In this document: positions 34,687 through 43,368 of the stretch, one piece after another
Numbering within the stretch: position 1 is the first letter of the stretch
Layout of the letters: the number at the start of each line of letters is the position of its first letter
Assembly (NCBI GenBank): GCA_902776435.1
Contig: CACYQB010000014.1
Span: 1 to 64,000, forward strand
DNA: 64,000 nt
Reading direction: 5' to 3'
DNA from: an uncultured Bacteroidales bacterium
GTDB taxonomy: Bacteria > Bacteroidota > Bacteroidia > Bacteroidales > Muribaculaceae
Notes under the pieces: generated by a model
The model's input: the letters and a program-made list of their open reading frames with translations, nothing else
Database searches by the model: none
Told to the model about the DNA's origin: nothing
Made by a program: the position numbers and the translations under genes

Positions 34687-35813
34687 TTATGTTTATCAAA
34701 GACATAATAAAAGAATATTCTGTAAGGAATAAAGACCAGAACGATTATCCTGTATACAGTGTTACCAATAGTCAGGGCTTTTGCCGGGACTATTTCGGGA
34801 AAGAGGTAGCAAGTAAGGATAAGTCTTCATATAAGATTGTACCCTATGGTTGCTTTGCATATAATCCATCTAGAATTAATGTCGGTTCAATTGATTGGCA
34901 GCATTGTGAGCAATACGTGATAGTTAGTCCAATCTATAATGTCTTTGAGGTAAACACAACAATAGCAAGGCAAGATTATCTCTCTTATTATTTTAAAAGC
35001 AGAATTGTCCATGACTACATAAACACATTTGCCAAGGGAACTGTTCGATTGAATGTTCCGCTTTCAACATTAGGTAGTTTCCCTATTCCTGTGCCGCCGA
35101 TTGCGGAGCAGGAGCGGATTGTTGCGGAACTTGACTTGCTACAGGGCATTATCGAGAAGAAGAAAGAACAACTCAAAGCATACGACCAACTCGCACAGTC
35201 CATCTTCTACACCATGTTTGGCGACCCCATCGACAATCCCAAAGGATGGGAAGTCAAAAAAATGGAAGATTGTTTTATTATTGGCTCAGGAGGCACTCCA
35301 TCCAAAGCAGTTCCTGATTATTGGGAAGGCGGTGACATACCATGGATTGGTTCAAACATGTGCCAAAATTGTATTATTGAAAAAACAGATGGCAAGTTTA
35401 TTACTGAAGATGGTCTGAATCATTCAAGTGCAAAAATGGTTGAATCAGGGACTGTCCTTGTCGCTTTGGTCGGTGCGACAATTGGTAAAGTTGCATTATT
35501 AAAGACAAATACTGCTATCAATCAGAATATAGCATTTATAAAATTGAAAAAGCCGAAATCATTTATACCTGAATTTGTCTATTATCATCTTATGGGACAA
35601 TATGATGAGTTCATGAATATAGGTGATGGAAAATTCAAAATGGCGAATCAGGCTTTTATAAAAGCTCTCTCTATTTGCCTTCCTCCTCTGTCGTTGCAGC
35701 AGGAGTTTGCGGAGAAGGTGGAGGCGATTGAGAGGCAGAAGGCGTTGGTTCAACAGTCTATTGTGGAGACGCAGACGATGTTTGACTACGCGATGGATAA
35801 ATACTTTGGATAG
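34683..35813 (+). CDS. hsdS: Type I restriction specificity subunit
   Basis: HsdS recognises the bipartite DNA target. The 376-residue protein shows two target-recognition domains, at residues about 1-140 and 195-330, each followed by a conserved helical spacer: IAEQERIVAELDLLQGIIEK with LFYTMFGD-like text (QSIFYTMFGDP) after the first, and LQQEFAEKVEAIERQKAL after the second. Both recognition domains are noticeably AT-richer than hsdM and hsdR, as expected for swapped specificity cassettes. The first domain seems slightly short at its N-terminus, and an 11-codon frame with a typical HsdS opening overlaps the start, so a frameshift is possible. hsdR begins 3 bases after the stop. Confidence 0.88.
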   Translation: MIMFIKDIIKEYSVRNKDQNDYPVYSVTNSQGFCRDYFGKEVASKDKSSYKIVPYGCFAYNPSRINVGSIDWQHCEQYVIVSPIYNVFEVNTTIARQDYLSYYFKSRIVHDYINTFAKGTVRLNVPLSTLGSFPIPVPPIAEQERIVAELDLLQGIIEKKKEQLKAYDQLAQSIFYTMFGDPIDNPKGWEVKKMEDCFIIGSGGTPSKAVPDYWEGGDIPWIGSNMCQNCIIEKTDGKFITEDGLNHSSAKMVESGTVLVALVGATIGKVALLKTNTAINQNIAFIKLKKPKSFIPEFVYYHLMGQYDEFMNIGDGKFKMANQAFIKALSICLPPLSLQQEFAEKVEAIERQKALVQQSIVETQTMFDYAMDKYFG

Positions 35814-35816
35814 AAT

Positions 35817-38800
35817 ATGAGGAACTTCGACTATCTACAGGAATTGGGTTTGACTGACCTGCATCGCTTCTGCTCGGCGGCCGAGGAAATGCAGGTGAGT
35901 AATCCTGAACTGAGTGCCGTCAGCGCCAGGAAGGCCTTGGAGTATATCGTCAGGGCACTCTATGTGATGAAAAACATCGAGGTGCCCGAGCGGGTATCCC
36001 TGTTTGAACTTGTGGATGGCGAGGTGTTCCGTGGGTTCATCGGCGACCAGCGGGTAATGAAGGCCGTTCACTACGTCCGCAAGGTGGGCAACAACGGGGC
36101 TCATGGCAAGCATGTGTCAAGTGGCGAATCGTTCTTCTGCCTGCTCAACCTCTACAATGTGGTGGCCGCGATATTGCACAAATTGACCTTCATCAAGGAG
36201 GTTGTCCCGTTTGACAGGAACCTAATCCCCAGCAGTCCCCAGGCAACGGTCATCACGCCCCCCAAGGTTGAGGTAAGTCCCACATCGGCCATCGTCGAGG
36301 CGGCAGACAAAGAGGCCGTCGAGGACAAGACTCCCGTGGTGGAAGTGGAATCGGACATCTCCGAGGCCGAGACACGCAAACTCTACATCGACCTGATGCT
36401 GAAAGAGGCAGGCTGGGACGTGCTGGAGACCAAAGGCGCCATCCAGCCCTCAAAGGCCTGCATCGAAGTCGAGGTCGAAGGCATGCCCAACAATGAGGGC
36501 AAGGGCTACTGTGACTATGTGCTGTTCGGCAGCAACGGTCTGCCCCTGGCAGTGATTGAAGCCAAGCGGACAAGCGTCTCACCCGTCAAGGGCAAACATC
36601 AGGCCGAACTGTATGCCGAGTGCCTGGAAAAGCGCTACGGCGTGAAGCCCGTCATCTACTACAGCAACGGCTTTGAGACACATATCATCGATGGGCTGGG
36701 CTACCCTCCCCGCCCCCTCTACGCCTTCCACACCGAGGCCGACCTGGAACTGCTCCTGCTGAAAAGGAAGCAGCACGATATCGCCGATTTCGGCGTGAAG
36801 GACAGCATCACCGACCGCCATTACCAGAAGATGGCCATCAAGGCGGTGTGTGAACACTTCAACAGCAAGCACCGTCGAGGCCTGCTTGTCATGGCCACAG
36901 GAACGGGCAAGACGAGAGTCGCCATCTCGCTGGTCGATGTGCTGGCACGCAACGGATGGGTGAAAAACGTCCTCTTCCTTGCCGACAGGATTCCCCTGGT
37001 CAGCCAGGCACACAAGAACTTCGTGAAACTGCTGCCCCACATGACCACCTCCGTCCTGAGCGAGGACAAAGACCCCGACACGACCGCCCGCATCACCTTC
37101 TCGACCTATCAGACGATGATCAACTACATCGACACCGACGAGAAAGCCTTCTCGGTCGGGCGCTTCGACCTGATTATCATCGACGAGGCCCACCGCAGCA
37201 TCTTCGGCAAGTATTCAGCCATCTTCAACTACTTTGACGCCCTGCTTGTGGGCTTGACGGCAACACCCCGTGACGAGGTGGACAAGAGCACATACGAGAC
37301 CTTCCAGATGGAACAGGGCGTGCCCAACTATGCCTACGAACTGGAGGATGCTGTGGCCGAGGGCTACCTGGTCAACTACAAGGGCTTCAAGCGCGGCTCG
37401 CTCATCCTCAAGGAGGGCATCAAGTACAACAACCTAAGCGCCGAGGAAAAGGAACAACTCGAGAAGGTATGGGAGTATGAACAGGCCGTCAAGGCCATCG
37501 AAGGAGACCCTCAGCACCGGGACATCGAGAGCAAGGAGATATTCAATTACATCTTCAACCTCGACACCATCGACCGCGTGCTGCAAGACCTGATGGAGAA
37601 CGGCCTGAAGGTGCAGAGCGGGGAACGCATCGGCAAGAGCATCATCTTTGCCTACAACCACCGTCACGCCGAAATGATCGTCGAGCGGTTCTACTACCTC
37701 TATCCTGAATACTCATCGGACTTCTGTGCCCTCATCGACAACTATGTCACCTATTCCAAGGACCTCATCGACAAGTTCGAAATCAGGGACGGCAACCCGC
37801 AGATAGCCGTTTCGGTCGATATGCTCGACACGGGCATTGACGTTCCCGACGTGTTGAACCTTGTGTTCTTCAAGGTGGTCAAGAGTAGAATCAAGTTCAT
37901 GCAGATGATTGGCCGAGGCACGCGCTTGTCGCAGGGCATCTTCGGGCCAGGGAAAGACAAGGAGCACTTCTACATCTTCGACTGGTGCAGGAACTTCGAG
38001 TATTTCGACAAGAACCCCGACGGGCAGACAGCAGCCGCTGCACCGTCGTTGACCGAGAAGATTTTCAGCATCAGGGCTAAGATAGCGTTCCACCTGCAGC
38101 ATCAGCAATGGCAAGAAGACGAGTATGCCCGGGGGCTGCACGACGAAATCAAGACGCTGTTGAAAGAACAGGTCGCCTCGCTCAGCGACAGCCATATCTC
38201 AGTGAGGGAAAAGTGGGCCGACGTGAGCCACTTCAAGGACGAGAATGCCTGGACCTACATTTCGGAAGTCGATGTCAACACATTGAGCAATGTCATCGCG
38301 CCCCTGCTGCCCAAGAACACCCTCGACGAGAGTGCCAAGAAATTTGACGTGCTGGTGATGCTGATTGAACTGTCGCTGATAGGCGGGGAAGGCAATGCCA
38401 ACAAAGCGGTGCACTCCGTTCAGACGATTGCCGAGAAACTGCAAGAGAAAGCCACCCTGCCCCAGGTGCAGGCCAAGATGGGCACCATCAAGGAAGTGTT
38501 GACCGATGTGGCCTGGCAGAACGTGTCGCTCAAGTGGCTTGAAAAGGTCAGGAACGACCTGAGAGACCTCATCAAGTTCCTCATCGGGCAAGGCGGGCAA
38601 TGGTTCACCGTGGATATCGAGGACGAAATCAGCGACGAGGGTACGATGGAGGGCATCACACCCCGTGTGTCCTACAAGCAGAGCGTGCTGGACTTCCTGT
38701 CGCAAAACAGAAATCTGCCCGTGCTCCAGAAGATATACGACATGGAACAACTCACCGCAGCCGACTTTACCGAACTTGAACGCATCCTGTGGCAAGAACT

Positions 38801-39131
38801 CGGCAGCAAGGATGACTACGACAAGTTCACCCATGGGATGCCCTGCGGTGGCAATGTAGCCATGTTTGTGCGCTCCCTGGTCGGCGTTGACCGCAAGAAT
38901 GCGGTGAGACGGTTCTCGGAGTTCATTTCAGGGAACGAGTTGAATGCCGAACAGGAGGACTTCCTGAATACGATTATCGCCTATGTGTGCGAGAACGGTG
39001 ACATCACCAAGGAGATTGTCGTTAACGAGTCGCCCTTCGACGAGCAGCTGTCGGTATTCACCCCCTACATGCTGCCCCTGGCCAAGTACATCGACACTAT
39101 CCACGGCGTCATCACCCCGCAGACGGCATAA
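35817..39131 (+). CDS. hsdR: Type I restriction endonuclease/translocase subunit
   Basis: HsdR translocates and cleaves unmethylated DNA. The 1104-residue protein starts with a DUF4145-like domain (about 15-110; ARKALEYIVRALY, GNNGAHGK). The HSDR_N nuclease-type domain covers about 185-310, with CDYVLFGSNGLPLAVIEAK giving D and the E-x-K pair of PD-(D/E)XK. A superfamily 2 motor follows: Walker A MATGTGKT (359-366), DEAH at 456-459, LTATPRDE, and the helicase C-terminal motif GRGTRLS. The N-terminal DUF4145 fusion is common in Bacteroidetes and allied HsdR. All catalytic motifs are intact. It closes the hsd operon and ends 80 bases from a tRNA gene. Confidence 0.94.
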   Translation: MRNFDYLQELGLTDLHRFCSAAEEMQVSNPELSAVSARKALEYIVRALYVMKNIEVPERVSLFELVDGEVFRGFIGDQRVMKAVHYVRKVGNNGAHGKHVSSGESFFCLLNLYNVVAAILHKLTFIKEVVPFDRNLIPSSPQATVITPPKVEVSPTSAIVEAADKEAVEDKTPVVEVESDISEAETRKLYIDLMLKEAGWDVLETKGAIQPSKACIEVEVEGMPNNEGKGYCDYVLFGSNGLPLAVIEAKRTSVSPVKGKHQAELYAECLEKRYGVKPVIYYSNGFETHIIDGLGYPPRPLYAFHTEADLELLLLKRKQHDIADFGVKDSITDRHYQKMAIKAVCEHFNSKHRRGLLVMATGTGKTRVAISLVDVLARNGWVKNVLFLADRIPLVSQAHKNFVKLLPHMTTSVLSEDKDPDTTARITFSTYQTMINYIDTDEKAFSVGRFDLIIIDEAHRSIFGKYSAIFNYFDALLVGLTATPRDEVDKSTYETFQMEQGVPNYAYELEDAVAEGYLVNYKGFKRGSLILKEGIKYNNLSAEEKEQLEKVWEYEQAVKAIEGDPQHRDIESKEIFNYIFNLDTIDRVLQDLMENGLKVQSGERIGKSIIFAYNHRHAEMIVERFYYLYPEYSSDFCALIDNYVTYSKDLIDKFEIRDGNPQIAVSVDMLDTGIDVPDVLNLVFFKVVKSRIKFMQMIGRGTRLSQGIFGPGKDKEHFYIFDWCRNFEYFDKNPDGQTAAAAPSLTEKIFSIRAKIAFHLQHQQWQEDEYARGLHDEIKTLLKEQVASLSDSHISVREKWADVSHFKDENAWTYISEVDVNTLSNVIAPLLPKNTLDESAKKFDVLVMLIELSLIGGEGNANKAVHSVQTIAEKLQEKATLPQVQAKMGTIKEVLTDVAWQNVSLKWLEKVRNDLRDLIKFLIGQGGQWFTVDIEDEISDEGTMEGITPRVSYKQSVLDFLSQNRNLPVLQKIYDMEQLTAADFTELERILWQELGSKDDYDKFTHGMPCGGNVAMFVRSLVGVDRKNAVRRFSEFISGNELNAEQEDFLNTIIAYVCENGDITKEIVVNESPFDEQLSVFTPYMLPLAKYIDTIHGVITPQTA

Positions 39132-39147
39132 CGGCACGCACATACCC

Positions 39148-39167
39148 GACGAACGAACGGACGAACA
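39148..39167 (-). repeat. GAACGAAC repeats right of the hsd locus
   Basis: CGACGAACGAACGGACGAAC is the reverse-complement relative of the GTTCGTCC repeats at 31847-31874. Together they bracket hsdM-hsdR. A third, looser relative (GAACGAACGAATGAACGAAC) is at about 42452-42475. Confidence 0.6.
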
Positions 39168-39211
39168 AAAAACAAAAATCACCGGCACCATTAAGCGTCG
39201 GCGATTTGTTG

Positions 39212-39285
39212 TGGTCCCACTTGGGCTTGAACCAAGGACTCCCTGATTATGAGTCAGGTGCTCTAACCAACTGAGCTATAGGACC
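39212..39285 (-). tRNA. tRNA with CAU anticodon (elongator Met or Ile2)
   Basis: On the minus strand a 74-base cloverleaf can be drawn: acceptor GGTCCTA with TGGGACC, D-arm GCTCAGTTGGTTAGAGC, anticodon arm CTGACTCATAATCAG with anticodon CAT in the loop, and T-arm CTTGGTTCAAGCCCAAG. The discriminator base is A. There is no encoded CCA. The 5' base G pairs with C, so it is not initiator tRNA. Met and lysidine-modified Ile2 cannot be told apart with certainty here. Confidence 0.93.
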
Positions 39286-39619
39286 GGCTTGTGAAGCATT
39301 CACTTCCAAAACCGATTATAGACTTTTTTTGAAATAATGGCAAAAAGCAAGGTTTTCGTCCCATTTCCCTGGCACCTTTCCGCATAAACAGGGGCCAAGA
39401 CCTCAAAAAGAACGTTTTTTGCGGTTTTTCACATTTTTTAAACAATAAACGCACCTCTATTAGAGAAATATTTATTTAATTTGCAATGTGAAAAATGAAG
39501 TGTTCATCTAATCCACTTTTGTTAGATGGCAAAGATAAATGCTTTTATGGGGTAAATATAGTTTTCAAGTATTAGTAATTATGAGGGTCTCAGCAGTGAT
39601 TGCCTAGACCTTTCTTTTT
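39286..39619. other. AT-rich spacer with minus-strand promoter element
   Basis: No gene is evident. On the minus strand, TATCTTTG (plus coordinates 39530-39537) is a candidate -7 element for the tRNA, which would give a leader of about 240 bases. Runs such as AACGTTTTTTGCGG have no convincing hairpin. Confidence 0.4.
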
Positions 39620-40261
39620 TTATATACCCTTAGCCATCTCGATGAGCGTCAGTATCGATTCCCGTCCCATGTTCATCATCAGGTCCAGGATACTCAAGCC
39701 GGGACTGAAGCCGCCACGGCCTTGCCACATCTGGTAGTAGGGCACATCGGCGATCGGCAGGGTGTCGGGTTTCTTCATCGCGATGCGGCCACGCAGGTCC
39801 AGGGTCCCAGCTGGAACCGCAGCCTGGTCGAGAACGTGCGTCGTCAAGGGCAGGTCCATGAAATCGACAATCACCTCGTGCAACTGGCTGTTGAACTCAT
39901 GCAGGTAGCGCTGATGGCCGTGAATGACGCGGGACAGGTCATCGGCCACATAGTCGAAGTAAGGCGAACGCCCGTAGGCCGAGAACAAGGCGCCCCAGTG
40001 CAGACGACGCCAGTCGCCATGCTCCGAGATGAGCACGTCGCGCAATGGCGTCATCATGTTGTTGGTGCTGCCCACGAGGGGGACGGTGAGCGTCTGCAGG
40101 CCGTTGGGGCCGTCGATGACGTAGCGGTGGTGGCTGTGACGCAGGGGCAGACGCGTCTCGCCGAGGTCGATCAGCAACGTGCCAGCCCGCAAGGCAGCGG
40201 CATAGCACCGCACACTGGCGGCACACATGCTACCCATCACGACTGCTGTTGCCGATGACAT
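39620..40261 (-). CDS. wbqC-like: WbqC family protein
   Basis: The 213-residue protein resembles the WbqC-like family: an early charged HSHHRYVIDGPNGLQTLTVPL segment (about residues 40-62), then WRRLHWGALFSAYGRSPYFDYVADDL (about 84-108) and a C-terminal LSILDLMMNMGRES. The family is found near O-antigen and glycan genes in some genomes and is thought to act in sugar or amino-acid modification; the biochemical role is not settled. Here it lies downstream of lepB on the same strand, separated by 164 bases of repeat sequence. The pairing lepB-wbqC recurs in Bacteroidales. Confidence 0.75.
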   Translation of the reverse strand: MSSATAVVMGSMCAASVRCYAAALRAGTLLIDLGETRLPLRHSHHRYVIDGPNGLQTLTVPLVGSTNNMMTPLRDVLISEHGDWRRLHWGALFSAYGRSPYFDYVADDLSRVIHGHQRYLHEFNSQLHEVIVDFMDLPLTTHVLDQAAVPAGTLDLRGRIAMKKPDTLPIADVPYYQMWQGRGGFSPGLSILDLMMNMGRESILTLIEMAKGI

Positions 40262-40425
40262 AGAGAGTTTTTAGTTTTTAGTTGTTAGTTGTTAGTTGTA
40301 AGTCCTTAGTCCTTAGTTTTTAGTCCTTAGTTGGCATCCGCCAACACCTAAAGCCTAAAACCTAAAGCCTAAAGCCTAATTAGTCCTTAGTCCTTAGTTG
40401 TTAGTTGGCACCTAAAGCCTAAAAC
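40262..40425. repeat. TTAGTCC/CCTAAAGCC low-complexity repeats
   Basis: The spacer is built from direct repeats TTAGTTG/TTAGTCC and, further on, CCTAAAGCCTAAAACCTAAA, the two being roughly complementary so that large imperfect hairpins can form. TTGGCATCCGCC recurs within it. No coding sequence is present. Confidence 0.75.
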
Positions 40426-41841
40426 CTAAATTTTATCAGGATTAGGCATCTTGAAGATGCGGTTCCAGCGGATGCCGCCGTCGAAGAGCCTGTGGTCCTT
40501 GTCAAAGGAGATAAGGATGATGGCAGGCGTGCCGACGATGTGGTCCTCAGGCACGAAGCCCCAGTAACGGGAGTCGAGCGAGTTGTCGCGGTTGTCGCCC
40601 TGCATCCAGTAGTAATCCATCTTGAAGGTGTAACTCGTAGCAGGCTTGCCGTTGATGAAGATCTGGCCGCCCTTCACCTCGAGGTCATTGCCCTCGTAGT
40701 TCTTGATGCAGCGCTCATACAGCGGCAGGTTCTGCAGGGTCAAATCGACCTTGGCGCCCTTCTTGGGAATCCAGATGGGGCCGTAGTTGGCATGGGTCCA
40801 GCCGTAATCGGTGCCCACAGGATAGGTAATGATGGATTCGGACTCAGTGGGCTGGATGCGCTCAATCACCTTTACCCAAGGCTTGGATTCGAGCGTCTTC
40901 TTCATCTGAGCCGTGAGCGGCAGGATATATTGCGTGCCCTGGGCATGGCGGTCTTCAACGCTTATACCCAACTCCTCGTAGAGTGCGTCGTCGATATAGG
41001 TGCCGTCGGTCTCCACATAGTAGAAGTACTGGACGTTCTTGGGCTGAGGCACGGCCTTGCCGTTCACATAGACGATGCCATCGCGGATCTGCAAAGTCTC
41101 GCCCGGCAAGCCCAGGCAGCGCTTCACGTAGTTGTCACGACGGTCAACAGGGCGATAGATGATGTCGCCGAAGACGTCCTTGTTGTTGCGCACCGCGTCA
41201 CGGCCACGCTCCTGGCACAAGGTGTAATAGTCGGGGTTGGGCATCTTCAACGCCACCGTGTCGCCTGCAGGGAAGTTAAACACCACGATGTCCATGCGCT
41301 CGACATTGCGCAGGCCTTTCAGGCGGTGGTAATCCAGTTGCGGAGTCTCGATATAGGACTTGCAGTTGAGGATGGGCAGGGTGTTCTGGGCCAGCGGGAA
41401 GTGCAGCGGCGTCTGCGGCACACGGGGACCATAGACCACCTTGTTCACCCACAGGAAGTCACCCGTCAACAGCGACTTCTCGAGCGAGGACGAGGGAATC
41501 TGGTAGTTCTGGCCGATGAACAGGAACAGGAAATAAACCAGCACCAGGGCATAGACGATAGCGTCTACCCAACTCATGATGGTCCGCAGGGTCTTGTTCT
41601 TCAGGCCCTTCCATGCGCCCCAGGGGATAAACTGTGTCAAGTAGATGTCGGCAAGCAGGAGCAAACCCAACAGCAGCAAGGGGTTACCCACCCAGATGGT
41701 CCACAAGACGTAGATGACCGCCACGATGCCGAAGCGCCACCAGCGGGTCTTTTTCACGCGTCCCAAGCGCTCCTTGAGCGAGCCGGTTTGCCTTACATAT
41801 TCTTCACTCTTATCTTTTTTCTTTTCTGTGTCGTTAACCAT
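40426..41841 (-). CDS. lepB: Signal peptidase I
   Basis: LepB cleaves signal peptides of exported proteins at the outer face of the inner membrane. I chose the ATG at 41841 (MVNDTEKKKDKSEEYV) because the upstream extension is odd and lies in a direct-repeat region. The 471-residue form is long, as usual in Bacteroidetes, owing to inserts in the catalytic domain. Several transmembrane segments lie at about residues 30-110. The catalytic serine is in PSSSLEKSLLTGD (near 122-128), the general-base lysine in RRDNYVKRCLGLPGE, and the conserved box QGDNRDNSLDSRYWGFVPED near the end. wbqC-like lies downstream on the same strand. Confidence 0.92.
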   Translation of the reverse strand: MVNDTEKKKDKSEEYVRQTGSLKERLGRVKKTRWWRFGIVAVIYVLWTIWVGNPLLLLGLLLLADIYLTQFIPWGAWKGLKNKTLRTIMSWVDAIVYALVLVYFLFLFIGQNYQIPSSSLEKSLLTGDFLWVNKVVYGPRVPQTPLHFPLAQNTLPILNCKSYIETPQLDYHRLKGLRNVERMDIVVFNFPAGDTVALKMPNPDYYTLCQERGRDAVRNNKDVFGDIIYRPVDRRDNYVKRCLGLPGETLQIRDGIVYVNGKAVPQPKNVQYFYYVETDGTYIDDALYEELGISVEDRHAQGTQYILPLTAQMKKTLESKPWVKVIERIQPTESESIITYPVGTDYGWTHANYGPIWIPKKGAKVDLTLQNLPLYERCIKNYEGNDLEVKGGQIFINGKPATSYTFKMDYYWMQGDNRDNSLDSRYWGFVPEDHIVGTPAIILISFDKDHRLFDGGIRWNRIFKMPNPDKI

Positions 41842-41879
41842 ATTACTCTGATATGTTTGGAAAATGTTGATGATATTGG

Positions 41880-42000
41880 CGCCCCCACAGCCATTGAAAA
41901 AGGTATCATGGCATACGGTTTGCACAAAATTTAAATAATTTTGGCGGCACCTCAGCCATTGAAATATCTTTCATGCCGTTCGGTTTGCACAAAATTTTGC
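41880..42000. repeat. 65-base direct repeat upstream of lepB
   Basis: Two copies, with the word CAGCCATTGAAA at 41888 and 41953, share CAGCCATTGAAA, CATGC/CATGGC, CGGTTTGCACAAAATTT and flanking GGCGCC/GGCGGC. Spacing is 65 bases. The second copy ends close to the promoter of the following plus-strand gene. Confidence 0.72.
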
Positions 42001-42032
42001 TGCGAAATTACTAAATAATGTGGAATTTGCAC

Positions 42033-42040
42033 TATTTTTG
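42033..42040 (+). promoter_or_regulatory. -7 element for the bPH2 gene
   Basis: TATTTTTG fits TAnnTTTG, about 30 bases upstream of the ATG at 42071. Confidence 0.5.
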
Positions 42041-42070
42041 CACTATAAGAAACAAATTTTAGGATTAGTT

Positions 42071-42436
42071 ATGAAAATCAGCAAAATCATAGCCCCTGGC
42101 GAAAACATTCTCTACAAGCCCCGGCTTACCCGTTGGGCCTACCTGCATCTGGGTCGGCTCATCCGCAACCTGACCACGACGATTTTTGTCAGCGACAAGC
42201 GTTTTTTCCATAGCTACGGCTGGATTCACCGCCATGCCCACGAGATTGTCATTGGCAAGGTGGAGAGTATCCTCGTCGAGCAGGGATTCTGGGGCCGGGT
42301 GTTCAATTACGGCACCGTCAAGGTCTCAGGCACAGGCGCAGGCACCATCATCCTGCAATATATCAAGCGCCCCATCGAGTTCCAACGCCAAGTCCGCGCC
42401 ATCCAGGGCGCCGGCACGGCTCCTTTAAACGGCTGA
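42071..42436 (+). CDS. Bacterial PH domain protein (bPH2/DUF304-like)
   Basis: The ATG at 42071 fits the -7 element at 42033. The 121-residue protein has the pattern of bacterial PH domains: PGENILYKPRLTRWAYL, then a conserved VSDKRFFHSYGWIHRHAHEI strand-turn, then KVESILVEQGFWGRVFNYGTVKVSGTG (the segment typical of DUF304), and an ending FQRQVRAIQ. It lacks clear membrane segments, so it may be soluble or peripheral. The role of the family is unknown in most cases. It precedes the TrmH-type gene after a spacer with GAACGAAC-type repeats. Confidence 0.72.
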   Translation: MKISKIIAPGENILYKPRLTRWAYLHLGRLIRNLTTTIFVSDKRFFHSYGWIHRHAHEIVIGKVESILVEQGFWGRVFNYGTVKVSGTGAGTIILQYIKRPIEFQRQVRAIQGAGTAPLNG

Positions 42437-42534
42437 CGCCGTGGAGACGGGTGAACGAACGAATGAACGAACGAACGAGGGCATCCGCACGCTTTTTCTT
42501 TAAACTTTAAACTGCGAGCAACACGAGCATCATC

Positions 42535-43350
42535 ATGCCGATTATTGAAGTCACATCGCTGGAGCAGCCTGGGATTGAGGTCTATGGGACCTTGACCGAA
42601 GCACAACTGCGCAACCGTCTGGAGCCGGACAAGGGTATCTTCATTGCCGAGAGCCCCAAGGTGATCCACGTTGCCCTTGACGCCGGCTATGAGCCGTTGT
42701 CGCTATTGTGTGAACGGCGCCACATCACGGGTGATGCCGCCAGCATTATCGAACGCTGCGGCGACATTCCCATCTATACGGGCGAACGCGACCTGCTGGC
42801 ATCGCTCACGGGCTACACGCTCACGCGAGGCGTGCTGTGCGCCATGCGTCGTCCCCTGCCCCGCCCCGCCAGTGAAGTGTGCCACGATGCCAGCCGTATC
42901 GTCGTGATTGACGGCGTGACCGACACGACCAACATCGGCGCGATCTTCCGTTCGGCAGCCGCCCTGGGCATCGACGCCGTTCTATTGACACCCACTGCCT
43001 GCGACCCATTGAACCGTCGCGCCGTGCGCGTATCGATGGGCTCGGTGTTCCTTGTCCCGTGGACGTGGATTGAAGAGCCTGTCACCCCACACCTGCATGA
43101 GTTGGGCTTCAGCACCGCCGCTATGGCCTTGAGCGACGACTCCATCACGCTCGACAATCCCATCTTGAAACGCGAGCCACGCCTAGCCCTGATCATGGGC
43201 ACCGAGGGCGACGGCCTCTCCCGTGAAGCCATCACAGCAGCCGACCACGTCGTGCGCATCCCCATGAAACACAATGTGGATTCACTCAACGTCGCAGCAG
43301 CAGCCGCAGTCGCCTTCTGGGAACTGCGCAAAACAACAGACAATCAATAA
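42535..43350 (+). CDS. TrmH/SpoU-family RNA 2'-O-methyltransferase
   Basis: The 271-residue protein has an N-terminal RNA-binding domain (residues about 10-110, with GIFIAESPKVIHVALDAGY) and a C-terminal SPOUT knot domain. The diagnostic motifs are present: N-I-G-A-I-F-R-S-A (motif 1, about 142-150), IMGTEGDGLS (motif 2, about 220-229) and IPMKHNVDSLNVAAAAAV (motif 3, about 242-259). The enzyme methylates ribose in rRNA or tRNA. The exact target cannot be assigned from sequence. It is co-directional with the genes on both sides. Confidence 0.88.
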   Translation: MPIIEVTSLEQPGIEVYGTLTEAQLRNRLEPDKGIFIAESPKVIHVALDAGYEPLSLLCERRHITGDAASIIERCGDIPIYTGERDLLASLTGYTLTRGVLCAMRRPLPRPASEVCHDASRIVVIDGVTDTTNIGAIFRSAAALGIDAVLLTPTACDPLNRRAVRVSMGSVFLVPWTWIEEPVTPHLHELGFSTAAMALSDDSITLDNPILKREPRLALIMGTEGDGLSREAITAADHVVRIPMKHNVDSLNVAAAAAVAFWELRKTTDNQ

Positions 43351-43368
43351 CTAAAACAATACACAAAC

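Noticed and set aside
40492-41934. Open frame of 480 codons on the plus strand opposite lepB
   Set aside because: Same codon-bias effect; LepB catalytic motifs are clear on the minus strand.
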